Shown here: positions 1 to 9,993 of the stretch, piece by piece | Position numbering within the stretch: the stretch's first letter is position 1 | Layout: every line of letters starts with the position of its first letter | Assembly (NCBI RefSeq): GCF_022965805.1 | Contig: NC_133101.1 | Location: 45,402,342-45,466,341, forward strand | From: Primulina eburnea | Taxonomy: Eukaryota; Streptophyta; Magnoliopsida; Lamiales; Gesneriaceae | Reading direction: 5' to 3' | DNA: 64,000 nt | Made by a program: the position numbers and the translations under genes | The notes under the pieces: model-generated | Told to the model about the DNA's origin: nothing | What the model saw: the letters and a program-made list of their open reading frames with translations, nothing else | The model's database searches: none

Positions 1-1455
1 CACCCCTTATATCCTTCAAATCTTTTGATATCATTCTTATTCCTTATCTCACAAATTCAAAGAAAGCAAGATTTGATCTTGCCATTTTCTCCCATTTAAT
101 TAATAGACTTCCTTCATTTCTCCTAACCATTTTCCCTCTCCTTTCACCGAAATTCAGAGCATATGCAGAGTAAAAATCGAGAGTGAGCTAGGGAAAAATA
201 AGAGAGAAAAGTGAGAAAATAAGAACACTCCGTTTCCGCCGCGCCACGTCATCGTTTGGTTTTTTTTTCTTTCAAAACAAACAAGGCATGTTTATATTTT
301 CTTTCACTCTTCAATCAAGTCATAATATGATTTTTAAACATTTCATGATCATGATATTATGAAGCAAAAACCGAAATTGTTCAAGATAATTTTTTGAAAC
401 ATGTACAGATTTTTCTTGTCTTCCTTGTGCTCTTCACGTTTCGGCTGTTTTGATGATTTCAGGTGGTTGGCTCGACCCTAGGCTCCCAAGGCTGCACCTA
501 GAAACGTACTATGGTGTGTTAGGATTATGTTGGTCCATTAGTTCAAGCCCCATGCACGCAAGAAGAGGAAAATTGCAGCAACTCATCCCTAGTGTCATAT
601 GGAGTCTCGATTTCTTTGTTTTGCTGTCAAGTTGGATGTTTCTGATCTTGGATGCCCTAGGGGCTATAGCCATGGTTATAACATCTCCTTTTAATTCTAA
701 GACAAGACCAAGTTGGCCTTTCAAGGCTTGGTCCATGGTTGCATCGCTTTTCAAACAATATAAGAACAACCCCTTCGGTTTTGAAAATTCTGGTTGTTCT
801 TGTGTGTGTTGTGTTTCGAATTTATGGTGCCAAGCGGGTTGTGGTTGGCTTTTAGCCCTTAGCCATGACTCAAGCAACACTTAGCATGTCTAGCATGCAC
901 CATGGTTAACATCATAGCCATTGGATTCGGCGTCTGACGGCAAACAAGCAAGACACCCCGCACGCGCAGATTTGGTTCTCGGGTGGAACGTGTGGCTGGT
1001 TTCGGTTGTTCTTGGATTATGGCTGGCCTAGGGCCCTTAGCCATGGTTCAAGCCACACCTTAGGATGTTGGTAAGAGGCTCGGGTCGTGGTTGGTTCACG
1101 CCCCAATGGCAAATAGTCTCGGAAACGAAGCAAGGAAACGCACCAACAGCTGTTGTATTTTTGACAAACAACATACCTTGCGGTTCAGAGGTGTGTTTCG
1201 AGTTCTTGGTGGCTTTTAGCCCATGCCCTTAGACTGGACCAATACCTAATCAAGTTAGGAAGGTCATGTTCTTGGCCGTTCGTGATTCGGTTTAAGTTTA
1301 GGGGTCGTACGAGAATTTACGGTGCAATGTGCCAAAATGACTCTCGAAAGAGCGTTTCATGTTTTTGGCCTCCATTCGAGGCAATTTATTTACCTTTAAA
1401 AAGAAAATTTCAAATTTTTCCGTAAATTTTCAAGTACGAATTTCGGGCCTCTACA
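1..1455 (+). mobile_element. Gypsy family I LTR, plus orientation (copy A, rearranged)
   Basis: Bases 1-965 and 1377-1455 belong to an LTR whose relative lies in opposite orientation at 7222-34748. The shared block at 200-320 (purine-rich stretch, CCGCCGCGCC, then TTTCACTCTTCAATCAAG) is the reverse complement of 17500-17610. The LTR ends at TCGGGCCTCTACA, with CA at 1454-1455. Bases 966-1376 replace about 920 bp present in copy B (36671-37590) and read as more LTR-type non-coding sequence. The 144-codon open frame at 450-884 has no recognisable domain, is broken in copy B and is treated as chance. The left end lies outside the window. Confidence 0.7.
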
Positions 1456-1819
1456 AATGTTGTGCACCGCGTTTCTTGGTAAGGACATATAGATGTCGAA
1501 ACGTGCAGATAGGTAGTCATATGATGATTATACCGAACAACCCTCCTTCGGACTTTCCAAGTGGTTATCATTCATCGAGAGGATAAGTCTGTGTTTATGA
1601 TTGTATACCATTAGCCCTTACGACCCGAGACAACACTGAGGCTCTATATGTTAGGGTTGTGCTTTGACTTGTTTACCTGCTCCAGGAGATTCATCAGGTG
1701 GTGGGGTTGGGTACAGTTGCGACACATATAGGATCCAATGCATTGTATTCGGGGATTCACCACTCACCTACAGGTGTGGATATCCTATGTGATCTAATGA
1801 AATAATAGTGCATGTAATC
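1456..1819 (+). mobile_element. Fragment of a Copia-2-type LTR (copy A)
   Basis: This stretch matches the reverse complement of the Copia-2 LTR around 20765-21100. It includes the GTTTCTTGGTAAGG segment, the AACAACCCTCC segment and the block ending GGATATCCTATGTG. It is cut cleanly on the left by the end of the family I LTR and on the right by the start of Gypsy-II, so both Gypsy sequences apparently inserted into an older Copia LTR. Copy B has the same fragment at 37671-38022, about 15 bp shorter after AAGTGGTTA. Confidence 0.8.
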
Positions 1820-2980
1820 TGAAACGTCTAATTATTCGTTTTCTTAAAAAGTACTTGAAATTTTTTATTTTTTTCTCTCCTTAATCTTCATAATTAAAAA
1901 TGTACTTATATATAAATACTTTAAAATATCTTGTCACCATTTTTAAAATAAAACATCCAACTAGTACTTGAAAATCCAAAGCGAAAAGTCAAACATGAAA
2001 TTGTAAATCATTTTACCAACCAAAAAAACAAAAAATACTTGAAAAGTATAGCCCATACTAACCTCTCAAAATCTCTCAAAAAGCATGAAATAAAATGTCG
2101 TAAAAATCTTTAACTTTAAATCATAAACTTTAAATGCGGAAATAGAAGCGCTGGTCCTCGGGTTATGTGCACCGACAGTCCAGCAAGTCACTCGTCAAGA
2201 CCTCCAATATCATAGTTATTTATATCACTTGCATCAACATACCTAGTGAGTCTAAAGACTCAACACGTCCTATCTTTGATAACGAGTAGTACGTAATACA
2301 GTTAACATATAACAGTGAAAAATACTTGTACTTAAAATATCATTTTCTTAATAAAGCATAAACTTTAAACTTAAAAATTTTCAAAACATAAACATATCAC
2401 ACCATAATCATATTCATATCCATATTCGTATCCATATTCATGTTCATATTCATGTCCATGTTCATGATTGTTGAATTCAGATCATTGATTGTGACTTTCA
2501 TATACGTGTTGGGCGATGGATCCATCTACATGTATCCACAGTACTGGGCGGCGGGGGACACCAGCAACACTCTCACCGGTCAACTGGGCACTGGCCTTAC
2601 GTATTAACATATCATCATATACATATACATATCCGTATCCAAGGAAATACAATCGTCGGGCTCCCAATGAGACCATAACCCTCACGATATCTCTAACATA
2701 TCATCGTGTTAGTCACAATCCCTTCACATCCTTCAACATGTTATCATCACTTAATAAAAACATGCAGATTGTGAGACCCGAGGCCGAAGAGGGCGGGGGG
2801 TGGTCGCCGGTGCCATGAGGTTGCACGGACAATGAGCGGCTCCTGGCAGGCTTCTAGGTGGAGGGAACATGAATAAACCGATCCCACACCAGAATGAGAG
2901 GGATTCCGAGACTGTTCAATGTAATGGACTGTACAGTTGAAGAGGGCTTAAAAGATTTGATTTGTACTACTCATATAAAG

Positions 2981-3091
2981 AAGGTGCATCTTCTTTTCGG
3001 TAGTTCATCACATAAGAACTCCAAAGTTAAGCGTGCTTGACTTGGAGAAATTTTGGGATGGGTGACAACCTGGGAACTTTCATAGGGTGCG
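2981..3091 (+). other. 5S rRNA-derived domain in Cassandra LTR 1
   Basis: The segment follows plant 5S rRNA in order: a GGTGCATC start, ATCACATAAGAACTCC, AAGTTAAGCGTGCTTG (the A-box region), GGGATGGGTGACAACCTGGGAA (C-box region, read as separate words) and a closing GGGTGCG. The middle is diverged (ACTTGGAGAAATTTT replaces the usual GGCGAGAGTAGTACT part). It is not a working 5S gene. In Cassandra elements this domain is known to carry the Pol III internal promoter. Confidence 0.85.
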
Positions 3092-3448
3092 TGTGAGTGA
3101 GGACATAAGCACACTGGAAAGACCCGTATTGATACAGTGAGGACATTCGTCGAATCTAGGGCGTTATAGTTGGTATCAGAGCCGACCTCTCCTAGTACGG
3201 TGTGGTTCAAGGACGAACCAAGCGGAAGCTGGTGGGCATGTGAGACCCGGGGCCGAAGAGACGGGGCGTGATCGCCGATGCCATGAGGTTGCACGGACAA
3301 TGAGAGGCTCCTGGCAGGCTTCTAGGTGGCGGGAACATGAATGAACCGATCTCACACCCGAATGAGAGGGATTCAGAGCTTGTTCAATGTAATGGATTGT
3401 ACATTGAAGAGGGCTTAAAAGATTTGATTTGTACTACTCATATAAAGA

Positions 3449-3558
3449 ATGTGCATCTTCTTTTCGGTAGCTCATCACATAAGAACTCCAAAGTTAAGCG
3501 TCTTTGACTTGGAGAAATTTTGGGATGGGTGACCTCCTGCGAACTTTCTTAGGGTGCG
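3449..3558 (+). other. 5S rRNA-derived domain in Cassandra LTR 2
   Basis: This is the second copy of the 5S-like domain. It keeps GATGGGTGACCTCCTG, closer to real 5S than the LTR 1 copy (GACAACCTG). Its A-box region reads AAGTTAAGCGTCTTTG, one base off the LTR 1 version. The two LTRs have therefore drifted at different internal-promoter positions. Confidence 0.83.
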
Positions 3559-5717
3559 TGTGAGTGAGGACATAAGCACGCTGGAAAGACCCGTTTTGAT
3601 ACAGTGACGACAGTCGTCGAATCTGGGCATTACACATATAATATCATTTTTATTTTGAAATCAAGCATGCAACATGTCTTTTAAATACCCATAATTAAAT
3701 CATAAAAAATCATAGACATTTAAAATAACGTTTTAGCATATTAAATCATTAAACATTAAACATATTAACATCTTAAAAATCCATAAATTTTAAAATTGAC
3801 ATATGAACATATAAACATCCATAATCCTTGAAAATAATCATATTAGCATATAAAACAGCATTCAGGACACTGCCATGACGTTTACCAATTTTCCGGTGTA
3901 AAAAGACAATTTTACTCCTGGACGAGACGTTTTTACGTTTTTGACGTTTTCTTGATTTTCTTGAATCTAACATGTCCCAAATAATTATTTGAGCCTAAAT
4001 TAAAATTCCCATAATTTTATTTAGCTTAAAAACGAGGCTTTTTAACAAATTCATAATTGGACGTTTCTGAAAGCGTTTTAATTCCGAAAAATCCCAAACT
4101 TTAATATAAAATTTCTAAATTCTAAATTTAGTTTTTTTATATTTTTTATCCCTTATGAACCACGACTCGACCCCCGTGAGCCATTATTCAATTTTAATGA
4201 GTTAAAAACCCTAAATTGACACAAAATCTTCGACCCCGAGCCAACTTTCGATTTTCACGAGTTATCCCCAAACCATGTCGATTCAAAACTTAACCAACAT
4301 CCTAAAGTATCCTACTGGGCCTATAAGATCCCAAGGAAAACGCTTCAAACCACAAAAACGAACACCCTACTCCTCTACCATGAGCTGGCCGAGGACAAGG
4401 ATTCTTGATCAAGCCTCCCTGCCCCTATCAACGAATCCAGCCACCAAACCAACCTGTTGTGCATCCCCTAAGGGCCCTAAGGACTCGTCCTAACCCATCC
4501 CAGGCCCCCCTGGACCGCGCCCATAAGCCTGCACAAGACCAGAACCCTGCACGCTTTTCCCTTGATTCTCGGGTGGAGTCCTAGCTTGCTATGACTCCTT
4601 CCCAGCCCTTGAGAGCGAGTCCTAGCATGGCTAGGACTCTCTCCCTGACTCACTCACGACCTTGGATAGCCCCTAGAACGAGCCAACCAAGCCCTAGCCC
4701 TTGTAACGAAAAAACCAAACCCCATGCTTCCCCATGACAGCAACCTGCTTCAGCTTTGAGTGTGTTTGGTTTGTGCATGTTTGTGGCTTATCTTAGGACC
4801 CTAACCTCATGTAAAACAATGTCTAAACATGTCCTGATCATGGCAGCCCCTCTAACACAAATAACAACACAGTTTGGATTGAAATTCATACTTGAAAAGT
4901 TCATGATACATGCAAAAACGAAAATACAGAAAGTGTTATTTGTTTTGTAAACTTTTCTTTCATGAAAACAATACTATGATGTGATGATGGTTTGAAGGAA
5001 AGAATAGGCGTGCCTTTGCGTAATTAACGCCCGATTATTCGTTGACAACGTCGAAGAACGGAGCAAAAACCTTGGCTTGAATCTTCCTTGGCAAATACTC
5101 GAAAATTTCTTCAATTACTAAGCATGTGTGTGCCGTGTAGTCTAGCTGGAGTTTTCAGAAAGTGTCCGTGTGTCTTGTGTAGAATTGTAGGGTTTTAGGA
5201 GACTTAATACATTATATATACTAATTAAATACCAACAAGGCTTTAGGCCTATTAAGCCAACAATTTAGGCCCATTAGTCTTGATTAGGATTTAGTTAGAA
5301 TATTAAAATAGTTTTGGTAAAAATAGTTTGTGAATTAAATATCCGGATTGCAAAAAAGTTCGTATTTTTGTTGAAAAACCAACACCGATAAAATTTACGT
5401 CCCGGCGTATTAAATCATCTCAAAACCCCATATTTTTTAAAAATAAGAAAAAACCACAATCATATTTTAGATAATTAAAAAAATTATTTAATAAAATATT
5501 TTACGTTTTTCAGTCCTCGGTCTCCGTTCTTCGATCGCAACTCGAATAACCTTTAAAAATACATTTTTATGCAACAATGTAGAAAATATATTTTAAACAT
5601 GTAAATATGCACAACATAATTACTTCATGCAATTAAAACATTTAATTAAAATACAAAAGAATTTAATAATTGCATGCATGTGGTTTGCGTGGACCTTTAA
5701 ATTTTCGGGGCGTTACA

Positions 5718-6912
5718 ATCTTCACCCTTTAAATTGAATTTCGTCCTCGAAATTCGCTTATCCTTAATAACCCAAAGTTTGTACTTAGCTCTTGTATCCC
5801 AAAAATCCATGCTTCCGCTGTGCTACTCTGCTAAAACTTAAGTTCTAGCATGTCCTTACGTCTCTTTGATCCCAATTAATTTTATCTTCTAAATCCTTAT
5901 TTTCAAATCGCAACTTAAAAAGACCAAATGACTTAGTGCTATTACTGTTAAAACCTCGAATTTCAACTTTCTTACGATTCTCAATATTAAAATATGGATG
6001 ACCATACTTATTGTATATTATTTTTCTTATTTTATACCCAAAATTTTCATCAACTTTTCAAATTTCAATCTTAAAATCCCAAACGCATTCGCTAACGTTT
6101 AGATTTTTCAAGCCCAATATTGATTCATTCTTAAAAACCCTTGATTAAAATTTCTTATAATACTAAAACCAAGATATCCCAAGGTTCCAAATATTCTTAA
6201 AAGTCTAAATCATCGAAAAATCTTATCATTCAACCCATTCAATTTTCGCTTATTGTTAAACTAGTTCCCATTCCTTAACCATTGCAAAATCAATTCTTAA
6301 TTTCCTCAAAAATTATCTTAATTGATTCTTAATTTCGAAAATCCTACTATTAACCCATAAGTTCTTGACATTCTTAATTCTTTTCTACGGGTTTCCCATA
6401 ACCAGTATTACCTTTTCATTAAACTTAAAATCCAAATTAATACATTTTCTTATTCTCAAGCCTTGCAAATCCTCGAATCATTATTTCTTATGAGTAAAAC
6501 CCAAAAATTAATTCAATTAGTAACCATGTATCATCAGTATTTTCTTAGAAAAATCTACGTATCCCAAAATCATTCATAATATTCATGATTAACTTATGAT
6601 CCAAAAAGTATAACGTCAATACTAAAACCCAAAAATCGATATAGTCCAATTCCACCACAAAGCCAACATGCGTTAAAATCAAATAATTTGTTATTTCATA
6701 TCGTATCACGTATAAAATTCCAGAGCATATAAATCATATTTTATCATGAAGCTGTTAAACATGTTACATAAACATATAATTTATTTAATTATGCAGGTAA
6801 CATCATATAAATCATATAAAGCATGTAAACTTACAAATTGAGGCTTGACGACCGAGCTTCCCGGCACTGATGGTGGCACAACCTTTTACAGGACCTTTGC
6901 TCTGATACAAAC
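5718..6912 (-). mobile_element. Gypsy-II internal region with pol C-terminal tail (copy A)
   Basis: Reading the minus strand towards the 3' LTR, bases 5757-5726 encode ANFEDEIQFKG and a stop. This resembles the end of Gypsy (chromovirus-type) pol proteins, which often finish with a FEDEI-type motif. The polypurine tract follows directly. The remaining 1.1 kb is AT-rich with no recognisable gag, protease, RT, RNase H or integrase motif on either strand. Confidence 0.65.
6894..6909 (-). other. Gypsy-II primer binding site
   Basis: The minus strand reads TGTATCAGAGCAAAGG directly beside the 5' LTR. This is a near match to the tRNA-iMet primer site TGGTATCAGAGC, with one change (G to T at the third base). 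Confidence 0.75.
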
Positions 6913-7221
6913 TGAAACGTCTGCTTATTCGTTTTCTTAAAAAGTACTAGAATTATTTTTTTTCTCACCTTTATCTTCATAATTAAAAATATACTTATAT
7001 ATAAATACTTTAAAATATCGTGTCATCATTTTTAAAATAAAACATCCAACTAGTACTATAAAATCAAAAGGGAAAAGACAAACATAAAATCGTAAATCGT
7101 TTTACCAACAAAAAAAACAATAAATACTTGAAGAGTATAGCCCATACTAAACCTCTCAAAATCTCTCAAAAAGCATGAAAAAAAATTTCGTAAAATCTTT
7201 AACTTAAAATCATAAATTTTA
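6913..7221 (-). repeat. Gypsy-II 5' LTR fragment (copy A)
   Basis: It matches 1820 to about 2135 of the 3' LTR and ends abruptly at CATAAATTTT. The family I LTR then begins. The rest of the LTR is not seen on the far side within this window. Confidence 0.75.
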
Positions 7222-7846
7222 TATAATGGCCCGAAAATTCGTGTTTGAAAATTTGCGAAAAAATTTGAAAATTTTCTCTTTAAATAAATAAAAGGCCTCA
7301 TTCATAATTAAATTGATAAATAAAGTTAAAGGTTCAAAATGGCAGCGGAATTATTTAATGTTTTCAAAATAACCGTAAAAAATTAATTCAACGACAGATA
7401 AAAATATATGATCATAAAATAATAAATGTTGAAAAAAATGAGGTTCTCGGGTTCCACTACTGCCGACCCAAGCTAACTCACTGGTCCCCACCCTCGGTCT
7501 CGACATCATTAGTCCCTACAACAATGAAGTCTAGTGAGTCAAAAGACTCGGCATGTATATATCGTAAATAACGAGTAAATAATATAATAAAATTTGTATG
7601 TGATAAAAATATCATGTCATGAGGCCTAAAGTGAAAATAACTTGTCATGAGAAATTATAATACGTGCATAACTGAACTGAAAATCATAGTGAAAATGTTT
7701 GCTCCTTGGAGCCTTGTACTGAAAAAAGCATATAATAATTTTCTGTTGAGATTATGGTCTACGCAAGTGGTCCCTGAACTGAACTGAACTGAACTGAGCT
7801 GACCGGTAACTGGCGACCGGACCGGTAACTGGCGACCGGATTTAAT
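7222..7846 (-). repeat. Gypsy family I LTR (minus), part 1 (copy A)
   Basis: It starts TATAACGGCCCG-like (here TATAATGGCCCG), the counterpart of the reverse-complemented plus LTR start TGTAGAGGCCCG. It contains CTAGTGAGTCAAAAGACTC at 7531-7549 and a 19-bp tandem repeat at 7802-7839. It is split at 7846 by Copia-1 and resumes at 17195. Confidence 0.8.
7802..7839. repeat. 19-bp tandem repeat in family I LTR
   Basis: Two exact copies of ACCGGTAACTGGCGACCGG lie end to end. Further diverged copies lie beyond the Copia-1 insertion at about 17257-17335 and in copy B at about 43986-44160. Confidence 0.85.
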
Positions 7847-9993
7847 TGTTAGAGTAGGTGCCCGTCGAGCCAAGTGTTGGCCGAGTGTTCACAATGAAAC
7901 TCTATGTACAAGCAATCTTTATTTTAATAATATTTGAAATTATTATTTTGGCAAATCTTTATCTGTATACCCATGCTAGTTGCATAGATAAAGCCCTTGA
8001 ATATACAAATAATAGAAAGAATATGAGATGCTCATATGATGAGTATCATGAAACTCATATTTGTAATACTGTATATTCTAAACGGTTCCTAGTCGATTCA
8101 GCCGCCACTAAGAAGGATATAGGCCGCTCGAGTTAGAGACTAGTATCTGCGATGTGAGTACCATGTTTCATTGGTAGGGGACATTGTGATGTCCGAACAT
8201 GCAGATAGGTGCTCCTTGTAGAGTGCACTGAACAACCCTCCATAAAAGGACTTTCCAAGTGGTTCTCACTTATCGAGTGGAAAAGTCCTGGTTTATGGTT
8301 GTACAGAATTAGTCCTTATGACCCGGGACAACATTGAGACTCTATGTGCTAGAATTACACTTTGACTTGTTTACCGACTCTCATGGGGTCATCAGGTGGC
8401 AAGGTTGGGTGTTCTGTCGAAACACATAGGAGTCGATGCATTGTAGTCGGGGATTCACCGCTTACCTTCGGGTATGGATATCCTATGTGTTTTCATGTGT
8501 ATGTAGGTTGAAATCTCTGGCCAGAATATGGTTGTAATTATGAAAGGGGTTTCATAGATTACACCATTGATGCAACTACAACATGACACATAGTATCGAT
8601 TCATTGACAACTCTCGATAAACCAATGGTTGTCGAATCGATCGGGATATATGAGTTGAAGGGACCGTACTGTACGCTAACCATAATTGAATGGTTCTTGC
8701 AGGCACTATCATGTGATACCTAGGGAATCACGTAAGCGATGCTGCTAGGCATTTAACGTGATTGGTTGGGTACTATCAGACTTGAGTTCTGACGTTCTTG
8801 CTATCAAGGAGTTGATAAGTAAGAATGGAGCAATTGGGGTATGCTCGAATAAGGACATGTTTAGTCCGAATCACATGGAGATGTGAACCCACGGCTAGTT
8901 GTATCAATGAACCATTGAGGACCACACAAGTACTAGCTTTGTAAATCCCGATGAGAAGTAAAATAGTTCAATGTGTTGAACGGCTTATAAAGGAGTTTAT
9001 AAGCGTAAGGAAAATTAGAAGTATGACTTCTATAAAGTAGAAAATAGTTCAATGTGTTGAACGACTTATAAATGAGTTTATAAGTGTAAAGAAAAAATAG
9101 AAGTACGACTTCTATGAGAGAAATGTAAATTTTGATTTATGGAAGTGTTCCTAAATTAAAATTTGGCCAAGTGAATAATGTATTTGAAAATTGTGATTTT
9201 CATAGACATTATTATGGACTAAATTAAATTAATTCAAGTGTTGAATTAATTAAACACTAGTGGGCCTAGTAGAGTCCAAATAATTAAATTAATTCAAGTG
9301 TTGAATTAATTAAATAATATTGAGTCTTGTAGAGCTCAATTAAAATAATTATTTAACTAGTGGGACTTGGGTAAATTCAAGTAATGTTTAATTAGTCTCA
9401 AATATGTTTGAGATAATTAAATTTAGTCCAAAGTTTTTAATTTGATTAAAAACTATATTATATGCATGCATGGGAGGTGAAGGGTTGGAGATTACTTTTT
9501 ATTAAAATAATGTAAGGCATGCACCTTTTGCTTTTTGCTTTTCTCACAACCAAGACAAGAAAATTAACTCATTCTCCTTCCCCTTCCAACATGATATGGC
9601 CGAAATCTCCCTCTCCCATTTCTCTCCAATTTTTCTTCCATTTTGTGTTCTTCAATTGTTGGAGAATACTCACTTCTCTTTGATAAATCCTCAAATATTT
9701 CTAGTGCAATATTTGAGGGGATTTACCTAGTTGGTGGTGGGCTTAATTTTGGAGTAAGGAGGAGGCTTGAAGATCTTCATCCATTCAAGAGCTTTGTTGT
9801 TTAACAACAAAGTTGGAGCCACAATCAACTTTTTAAAGTTGATAGGTAAAACTTCTAAACATCCTATGAATGTCATTTTTGTGTTTTATTGTATTTGTTG
9901 CACAAGATTTCTAGGTGGCCGAAATTTTTGATTATAAACTTGATTTTTAAAACTTCCGTTGCGCTTCCGGCCACCGTAACCGATCACCTTTCA
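7847..9993 (+). repeat. Copia-1 5' LTR
   Basis: This LTR runs from TGTTAGAGTAGG to CTTTCA and is followed two bases later by the primer site. A TATA-like stretch CTATATTATATGCATGCAT near 9452-9472, followed by a pyrimidine-rich leader (9540-9660), is a plausible promoter and start region, judged by inspection only. A 92-codon open frame at 7858-8136 is also present in the other LTR but has no known domain. The central part (8618-8752) is conserved in the LTRs of Copia-2 and Copia-3. Confidence 0.95.

Larger units (their letters stand above)
2770..3634 (+). mobile_element. Cassandra-like TRIM retrotransposon (copy A)
   Basis: Two direct repeats of about 400 bp (2770-3168 and 3239-3634) begin TGTGAGACCC and end TTATA or TTACA. 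They flank only 70 bp of internal sequence, which contains a tRNA-iMet primer site (TGGTATCAGAGCC at 3171-3183) and a purine-rich stretch (AAGCGGAAGCTGGTGGGCA) just before the second LTR. Each LTR holds a 5S rRNA-derived domain, the hallmark of Cassandra. It has no coding capacity, so gag and pol must have come from another element. Flanks CAGAT and CATAT look like an imperfect 5-bp target duplication. It lies inside the Gypsy-II 3' LTR in both duplicate copies, so it predates the duplication. Confidence 0.9.
1820..5717 (-). repeat. Gypsy-II 3' LTR (copy A), containing Cassandra
   Basis: The first 300 bp align with the 5' LTR fragment at 6913-7221 (shared ATTCGTTTTCTTAAAAAGTA start). The LTR is about 3.0 kb once the 865-bp Cassandra insertion is removed. 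It contains the palindromic core GAGTCTAAAGACTC near 2248-2261, an ATTCATATCCATATTCGTATCC low-complexity stretch near 2405-2470, and family landmarks such as GGACACTGCCATGACG near 3867. Several short open frames occur inside it. None has a recognisable domain. Confidence 0.78.
1820..7221 (-). mobile_element. Gypsy-II, non-autonomous Ty3/Gypsy element (copy A)
   Basis: This is a minus-strand LTR element with its 3' LTR at 1820-5717, a short internal region at 5718-6912 and the beginning of its 5' LTR at 6913-7221. LTR ends are TGAAACGTCT and GGGCGTTACA on the plus strand. A tRNA-iMet type primer site at 6894-6909 and a purine tract beside the 3' LTR fix the orientation. The internal region is only 1.2 kb and encodes no gag or pol apart from a short pol tail, so the element resembles a large-LTR non-autonomous derivative (LARD-like). 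The 5' LTR is cut at 7221, where the family I LTR starts. The same structure is at 38023-43411. Confidence 0.82.

Noticed and set aside
450..884. 144-codon open frame as a host gene
   Set aside because: It lies inside an LTR, lacks any domain and is disrupted in the duplicate at 36150-36580.
2981..3558. Functional 5S rRNA genes
   Set aside because: Both copies are diverged in the middle and lie in TRIM LTRs next to a primer site, as expected for Cassandra rather than a 5S array.
6894..6909. tRNA gene fragment
   Set aside because: The match is only to the 3' end complement of tRNA-iMet, and it sits exactly beside LTRs (also at 3171, 9996 and 30114), which marks primer sites.
7858..8136. 92-codon hydrophobic open frame at the start of the Copia-1 LTR (also 15059-15337)
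   Set aside because: It is present twice only because it lies in an LTR. There is no recognisable domain, and the related LTRs of Copia-2 and Copia-3 do not keep the frame.
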